Of a stretch of DNA of 64,000 bases, positions 58,486 through 64,000 are shown in pieces. Every line of letters begins with the position of its first letter. Within the stretch, counting starts at the first letter, position 1. The notes under the pieces were generated by a model. It was not told the origin of the DNA and made no database searches. It worked only from the letters and a program-made list of their open reading frames with translations. The position numbers and the translations under genes were made by a program. This stretch comes from Saururus chinensis (lineage: Eukaryota > Streptophyta > Magnoliopsida > Piperales > Saururaceae), in NCBI GenBank assembly GCA_035235625.1, contig CP141143.1:3702501-3766500 (forward strand), in the 5' to 3' direction.

Positions 58486-58660
58486 GGCACTATAAGACCC
58501 ATTATGGTGGGCAATTCTCTGGCACTATAAGACCCATTATGGTGGGCAATTCTCTGGCACTATAAGACCCATTATGGTGGGCGATTCTATGGCACTATAA
58601 GACCCATTATGGTGGGCGATTCTATGGCACTATAAGACCCATTATGGTGGGCAACTGTAT
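58486..58660. repeat. Tandem array, five nearly identical 35-bp units
   Basis: Unit GGCACTATAAGACCCATTAT followed by GGTGGGC(A/G)ATTCT(C/A)T, with five contiguous copies and only one to three differences. This is the youngest array in the solo LTR. Confidence 0.9.
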
Positions 58661-58879
58661 GACCCCTTATGTGTGGGTGTTTATGTTTGCGCGCTCAGGT
58701 AAGTAGTATCATGGATCTACTCTTACCTGTTTGATCCAATGCCCCATGAGCATTGGTGTGCCTTACCTTCGGAAAAGTCCATGGCGTCTAGTCACTCCCC
58801 GGAGGTTAAGGTGTTGCCCCAGTGGCATTCCTTTTTATTTCGACGCTGGAGCTTATTAGATGTAATGAGCTTCAGTGGT

Positions 58880-59220
58880 CGTTGATATGTGTACGATTAT
58901 GAGTACGACTGTATGAGTGTGAGTACGACTGTATGTGTATGAGCAGGACTGTAAGTGTATGAGTATGAGCACGACTGTAAGAGTACGTGGAGGAGCACGA
59001 CTGTAAGAGTATGAGTACGATTGTGAGAATATGGTTCTGAGTAAGACAGTAAGTATGATTTTGTGCAGACTGTACGAGTGAGGTCGTACGAGTCTGATTG
59101 TACGAGTAAGGTCGTACATGTATGAGTAAGCTGTATGAGTGAGCATACGATTGTACGAGTAAGGTCGTACAAGTATGCGTATGTTGTATGAGTATGCGTA
59201 CGGTGGTACGAGTAAGTTGT
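58880..59220. repeat. GTA(C/T)GA-type minisatellite
   Basis: Irregular repeats built from GAGTACGACTGTA(A/T)G, GAGTATGAG and GGTCGTAC motifs. Simple-sequence-like expansion inside the solo LTR. Confidence 0.75.
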
Positions 59221-59266
59221 ATGACCCTAGATAAGGGTGTTTATGTAAGTTGATTGGATTATATGA

Positions 59267-59350
59267 TTCTGGCATGATGGTGCCTTCGGTATGATTTTGG
59301 CACGATGGTGCCTTCGGTATGTCTGTGGCACGATGGTGCCTTTGGTATGA
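59267..59350. repeat. Tandem array, 28 bp x 3
   Basis: Units of the type TTTTGGCACGATGGTGCCTT followed by CGGTATGA. GGCAC and GTGCC are inverted around GATG, so each unit is a short hairpin. Confidence 0.85.
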
Positions 59351-59982
59351 TCGTATGCGTTTGAGCATGTTATGATTATTATGCTTCTGCTTCATGTTTG
59401 TGTTGCATGACGCATGATTTCTGAACTTGGAGTTCACCGTTTGGGATTTCCCCTACTGGATATTTTCCTACTGAGTATGAAAATACTCACCCTGCTATTT
59501 TTTTAGCCCCATTGTACGGGAGGTTTTGCAGGTTGTGCGGAGAGCTCCTGGTGATGGACACTCTTTTCAGCGGTGGATTGATTCCCGTTGACTCAGGTAT
59601 CTGCTTGACTCTCTGCGAGTTTGTTCGTGCCACGATCTCCTGTATTGGGTGAGACGAGACATTATGATGTTTATTCTGGACTTTCGATTGGATTAGTCTG
59701 TGGACTGTTATGGGACTTGTACTCAGGGATGTCCGGGAGTGATTTATGTTTAAAAGTCTATGATCATAGCAGAATTTATTCGTACGTGTGCTTTCGAGTA
59801 GCGCCTGAGGATATTTGATTTGGCAGTACGATGTTTAACCGTATGATGTTTTAAATCATAAACAGGTTTTGATTTTATCGTTTTGACTCCGATTTATGGG
59901 AAAAAAAAATTTCTATGAGTTTTGAGAAAAAGGGATAAAAAATCTCGGGCGTTACAAAAAAAATCCCATAGTCTATGATATT

Positions 59983-60297
59983 ATGGCTGATAGTGAAAGT
60001 ATTGGGCTAAGCCACTTCCTCTTCTTCCCTTTCGCGTCTTCCTCCTCTTTTGCTTCCTCTTCCTCCTCCTTTTTTCCTTCCTCTTCCTCCTCCTTTTTCT
60101 TCACATTTCTCTTATTATTATTCTTTTTCTTCTCTGTCTTAAGCTCTTCTGCTTGTGGACATCTTCTAGTTGCACCCAATCCAAATGAACTTCAAGTTCT
60201 GCCAATACAAGACTTGAGGCAACTGTATAATGCTACTTATGAGTTAAGCAAGACCCATAAGGGAGGGGAGAGCAATGACAATGACTCTCCCGGATAG
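59983..60297 (+). other. Low-complexity 104-codon frame between two retroelements
   Basis: ATG frame whose first 60 codons read a TTC/TCC pyrimidine tract (Ser/Phe-rich) followed by a segment LRQLYNATYELSKTHKGGES. I recognise no domain. Probably a chance frame over a polypyrimidine microsatellite. Confidence 0.2.
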
Positions 60298-60332
60298 TGG
60301 GGCATAATCTTACCATCATCCAGGCTAAGCAC

Positions 60333-60542
60333 TGTTAACGGACTCTCCTTAGTCCTACCAAGCCTTCTCCTCCATGTTCTCAGGCCACCATTATCTCCAA
60401 CAATTACAACAGCCTTCATGTCTTCTGTATGTATATTTTGTTCTTATCACAATGTAATTAATCAATCACTAATTAATAGAATACAAGTCGACTTCTGGCT
60501 TCTCCTTATTTCTCTCATCTCTCCTTCCTCTCACTTTCTTCA
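60333..60542 (+). repeat. 5' LTR of the copia element, about 210 bp
   Basis: Starts TGTTAACGGACTCTCC and ends CACTTTCTTCA directly before the primer-binding site. The start is the first TGTTAA upstream and is consistent with copia LTR ends; the 3' copy is not in the window to confirm it. Confidence 0.65.
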
Positions 60543-60555
60543 TGGTATCAGAGCC
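60543..60555 (+). other. Primer-binding site (initiator-Met tRNA)
   Basis: TGGTATCAGAGCC immediately follows the LTR. It is complementary to the 3' end of plant initiator methionine tRNA, the standard primer for copia reverse transcription. Confidence 0.9.
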
Positions 60556-60572
60556 TTGGTGAGCATTTAGCA

Positions 60573-61520
60573 ATGAGGGCCTCCACTGCCACTTCTGTCT
60601 CTACCAGTTAGTCACCCCCACGGCCCATCATTCTTCCTTCCACCCCATCCACCCTCTCCTCTCATAATGTATAGTCATTGATATCCACCAAGCTTGACAC
60701 CACCAACTACCTCTTTTGGAAAACCCAATTCCTTACCATTGTCCACAACCATGACGTTGCTAGCTTCCTCATTCCTAACTTCCCAACACCACCTGCCACC
60801 ATCACAACTGCGACTGGCCAGATTCAACCCAATCTCGATTACTCCAACTGGTTTTAAACTGACAATCTTATAAAGTCTTGGCTTTTTGTCACAATTTTCA
60901 AAGAAGTCGCCACTTATGTGATTCAATGCACCACTGTTGTAGATATTTGGGCTTCCCTCGACTGCATCTTCTCAGCACAATCCGCCCATCTTCAACTCCT
61001 TCGTCAGTAGTTGCATAATACCAAGAAACACAACTGAAGCATCATCGACTTCATGGCTCTCCTCAAAAGTTATGCTCACTCTCTCGCTCTCATTGGCCAC
61101 CCGGTTTCAGATTCAGACCTTATTTCCCACACATTCTTTGGTCTACCTACATATTACGAAAACTTCCTGACAGCCATTTCCATCCGTTCTACAAGCCTAA
61201 CATATGATGACTTTTCGCGCTCTTGCTCGCTCATGAGTCCCGCATTGATGAACTCAACTCTGCCACCGCCGGTCTACTGCCTTCATCATCCACAGCGCTG
61301 TACTCATTCGCAGTGCCATTCCCGCGCTTCTACCAACGAGGTGGACCACGCCCATCACGTGGTTCTCAGCGAGTCAAGGGTCGTTACATCTTCTGTGGCC
61401 CCCGTTCCTATCCAGAAACCTCTTCCCTATCGCAGCGCCCAGCCATTCAAGGCTCTCCATCCAGCGTCGTCTACCAGACAAATAATCCAAGGACATGCTG
61501 CATATTAGCGCCCATTCCGG
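60573..61520 (+). pseudogene. copia gag remnant
   Basis: From the ATG at 60573 the frame has several early stops. Recognisable gag blocks include TTNYLFWKTQFL, TVVDIWASLD and IDFMALLKSYAHSLALIGHP (61047-61110), the UBN2-type gag of copia elements. A CCHC zinc knuckle was not found. Frame changes near 61250 end the readable part. Confidence 0.75.
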
Positions 61521-61523
61521 CAT

Positions 61524-62660
61524 ATGAGCGACTACACTCCAATTGTGGCGCCTCCATTTGCAGGTCACACTCTCACATTACCACAACAATGGGTTACTGA
61601 TGCTGGTGCCACCCAGCATATGGTGGTTGACCAGACTCTTCTTCATCATTCCACACCCTTCCAAGGCAGTGACCATGTCGTTAATGGCAATGGTTCAACA
61701 TCTAGCATCCAACAAATTGGTAACTCTTCTATTAGCACTCCTAAACATTCTTTTCAACTTCAAAATGTCCTTCTTGTTCCTTCCCTCTCTGCCAATCTCT
61801 TGTCAGTCTCCCAATTTACAAAGGACAATAACTGTTATTTTGAATTTCATAAATGGGGATTTCTCATCAAAGATGCTTCTACTCAACAAGTTCTTCTTAA
61901 GGCCGAGTTAAAGATCAACTTTATCACATCTCTCATGGTCCATCATCTCCCTCACATCCAGCTTTTCATGCTCGTTGTACACCCATGGATCTCTGGCATG
62001 CTCATCTTGATCATGCGTCACGTGAAGTAGTATATGTTCTTTGTCGTAGGGGTCTTATTTCCAATACTTCATCTTGTAACTCTAGTTTTTGCACAAGTTG
62101 TGCTGTAATGAAAAGTTCCCGTCTACCTTTTCCAATCAGCAAATCTTTGTGTACCAAACCGTTGGAATTAATCTACTCAGACATTTGGAGACCATCACCA
62201 GTTGCTTCTGTCAATGATTATCGCTATTATGTTATCTTTATTGATAGTTTTTCTCGTTACTCCTAGCTTTTCCAATCACTCAAAAATCAGATGTCTTTCC
62301 TGTTTTCAAAGTTTTCCATCAAACAATTGAAAAACAATTAAACCATAAGATCATTACTTTTCAAAGTGATAATGGCGGTGAATTCTGTAGCATTTCCTTC
62401 ACAAATTACCTTCGTTCTCATGGCATTCACCATCGTCTGAGTTGTCCCTACACCCCCCAACAAAATGGGACAGCCGAACAAAAACACAGTCATGTTGTTG
62501 AACTTGCCCTCTCCAAGTTACATTATTCATCCTTACCCAACACCCTCTGGCCATATGCTTTTTTAACAACCATCTACATAATCAATAGACTTCCCACTCC
62601 TACTCTTAACTTCGATTCCCCATTTTCTAGTTTATTTTCACAATTCCTAATTATGATCAT
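61524..62660 (+). pseudogene. copia protease and integrase remnant
   Basis: The protease carries WVTDAGATQHM, where DAGAT is the active-site variant of D(S/T)G, then LLVPSLSANLLSVSQ. After a stop and frame change the integrase zinc domain reads LWHAHLDHAS with FCTSC (HHCC). The catalytic core is recognisable in other frames as YSDIWRPSP, FQSDNGGEF and PQQNGTAEQ, carrying DDE-type residues. Multiple stops and frame changes make it non-functional. Confidence 0.8.
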
Positions 62661-62670
62661 TTGAAAACAT

Positions 62671-64000
62671 TTGGTTGCTCCTGCTTTCCATATCTTAGGC
62701 CATTTAACTCCCATAAACTTCAACCATGTTCAATTCGCTACGTTTTTATTGGCTACTCTCCTCAACACAGGCTATAAATGTCTGAACCTAGTTTCTGGAC
62801 TGGTCTACATATGTCGGGATGTTAAATTCAATGAACAGGAATTTTCATACAAGCTTCAACCAATTCTTGCTACTCCACCGTATCCACCTCCGCCCATTCT
62901 CTTCACAACACCTTTCTCACATCCCACATCACCCACACAACATATACCCCCACCAACCACTCCCACATCTTCACACTCCATCATTCCATCAACTCATCCC
63001 ATTGTATCTCCTCTCACCCCATTATCCTCCACTTCCCAAACTCCCTCTCCCGCACGTCAAATCTCCTCCATGAACAATCCTCCCAGTACCCATCCACTAG
63101 CCAAAAATATTGACCCCACTTCCTCATCCCTCCCTAACCAACTGCCCATCACTCGTCATCCACATCTCATGCACCCCATGGTTACACGCTTCCAGGATGG
63201 AACATGGAAACCAAAAGTTTTTCTAACCTCTCCTTCCAGTTCTCTTTCTCAGGTACCAACAAGTTATAACCAAGCTTCCAAACATCCAGAATGGGTTCAA
63301 GCAATGCATGCCGAGTACAACGCCCTTCTCTCCAACAATACTTGGGTTCTCGTCCCTCCACCACCCAATCGCACCATCATCGGCAACAAATGGGTTTTCA
63401 AAATCAAGCACAAGTCCAATGGCACAATCAAAAGATATAAAGCACGCTTGGTAGCCAAGGGCTTTCATCAAGAATATGGGTTGGACTATGACGAGACATT
63501 TAGTCCCGCTATTAAACCGACCACATTGTGGATTGTACTCAGCTTGGCAGTGGCTTTTAATTGGCCCATCCAACAACTAGACGTAGCCAATGCATTCCTC
63601 CATGGTGATCTTCAAGAAGAACTATACATGCATCAATCCCCTGGGTTTTGTCATCCACAATTTCCATCCTATGTCTGCAAATTACAGAAATCACTCTACG
63701 GCCTCAAACGGCACCGCGTGTCTGGTATGCGAAATTCAACACTTTCCTCACTGCTGTTGGATTCAAAAGTAGCCATGCAGATGCTCTATTTTCATTCATC
63801 ATACACCAGTAGGAATCACCTTGTCACACCTCTATGTTGATGGTATTCTAATAACAAGTAGCAACTCATCTTTCATACCAGGCCTCCTACAAAAACTTCA
63901 TTCCCAATTTTCCATGCACAACCTTGGTGACCTAAAATATTTCCTTGGCCTTGAATTCATCCATTCACCATCTTCCCTCCATGTTAGCCAAACTAAATAT
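62671..64000 (+). pseudogene. copia reverse transcriptase remnant
   Basis: After a Pro/Ser/Thr-rich linker the RT reads through PEWVQAMHAEYNALLSNNTW, GNKWVFKIKHKSNGTIKRYK, ARLVAKGFHQ, YDETFSPA and QLDVANAFLHGDL. A one-base frame change near 63709 breaks the frame after SLYGLK. In the shifted frame the catalytic motif reads YVDG at 63833-63844 instead of YVDD, so even the active site is altered. Continues past the window. Confidence 0.85.

Larger units (their letters stand above)
55058..59956 (+). mobile_element. 4.9-kb solo LTR (Ty3-like)
   Basis: Starts TGTAAGGTCCCTG and ends CGGGCGTTACA, flanked by AAAAA on both sides (55053-55057, 59957-59961). That target duplication lies in A-runs and so is weak support. 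No gag, pol, PBS or second LTR is seen. The left 1.9 kb (55130-56950) is GC-rich, with repeated GGGCCGGCGACGG-like units; it has long open frames on several strands at once, a compositional artefact. Arrays follow at 57276-57455, 58163-58420, 58486-58660, 58880-59220 and 59267-59350. A donor-like GAGGTAGGGG at 57039 and the CTGAGTATGAAAATACTCAC block at 59470 also occur in related form in the solo LTR at 17126. Confidence 0.75.
60333..64000 (+). mobile_element. Decayed Ty1/copia retrotransposon, truncated by the window end
   Basis: Order of parts: 5' LTR, initiator-Met primer-binding site, gag, protease, integrase, reverse transcriptase, which is the copia order. Each coding part contains stop codons or frame changes. 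The RNase H region and 3' LTR would lie beyond the window. It begins about 370 bp after the end of the solo LTR at 59956. Confidence 0.9.

Noticed and set aside
58486-58660. CRISPR-like array of 35-bp repeats
   Set aside because: Copies are contiguous with no spacers, it lies in a plant LTR, and there are no cas genes.
1-64000. Bacterial, organellar or viral origin of part of the window
   Set aside because: Introns with GT-AG borders, plant-specific gene families and plant retroelements occur throughout; no operons, plastid or mitochondrial genes were recognised.

Overview
The window is nuclear DNA of a flowering plant. The introns are AT-rich with GT-AG borders, the proteins belong to plant-specific branches (an intronless matrixin, a JINGUBANG-type WD40 protein, a QALGGH zinc finger, a PUB-type U-box/ARM ligase), and plant LTR retrotransposons, hAT-like and Stowaway-like MITEs and an RTE-type LINE surround them. 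The intronless genes (matrixin, WD40, U-box) are GC-rich and stand out from an AT-rich background. That contrast is seen in monocots and in some magnoliid or early-diverging angiosperms. I cannot name the species.

Layout: 1-2.1 kb AT-rich spacer; 2.1-3.2 kb matrixin metalloproteinase (-); 3.2-5.9 kb spacer with a MITE and a 330-bp tandem duplication; 5.97-9.12 kb six-exon CREG-like secreted protein (+); 9.1-12.0 kb spacer ending in two MITEs; 12.1-13.4 kb WD40 gene (+) with an overlapping uORF; 13.4-16.8 kb spacer; 16.8-22.8 kb a putative LTR holding a nested 3.5-kb solo LTR; 22.8-27.4 kb decayed repeats; 27.4-30.8 kb seven-exon RsmG/GidB 16S rRNA methyltransferase, probably plastid-targeted (+); 31.0-35.3 kb repeats including a TRIM-like element; 35.35-35.99 kb C2H2 zinc-finger repressor-type factor (-); 36-40 kb MITEs; 40.04-45.34 kb four-exon HhH-GPD DNA glycosylase (-) with an RTE LINE relic in its 4.1-kb second intron; 45.6-50.1 kb telomere-repeat block, hAT-like MITEs and short tandem duplications; 50.98-52.75 kb U-box E3 ligase (+); 52.7-55.1 kb AT-rich spacer; 55.06-59.96 kb a 4.9-kb solo LTR; 60.33-64.0 kb a decayed Ty1/copia element that runs off the window end.

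The genes do not form an operon or pathway; they are independent plant genes separated by repeats. Three multi-exon genes were assembled by hand from splice sites and reading phase (CREG, RsmG, DNA glycosylase) and each gives a complete protein that fits its family.

No previously undescribed enzymatic or defence system is visible. The most unusual structure is the large-LTR family at 16.8-22.8 kb and 55.1-60.0 kb. Its members share terminal bases, an internal donor-like GGTARG site and a CTGAGT/CTCACCC motif pair, and two of them carry independent tandem arrays of hairpin-forming units at comparable positions.
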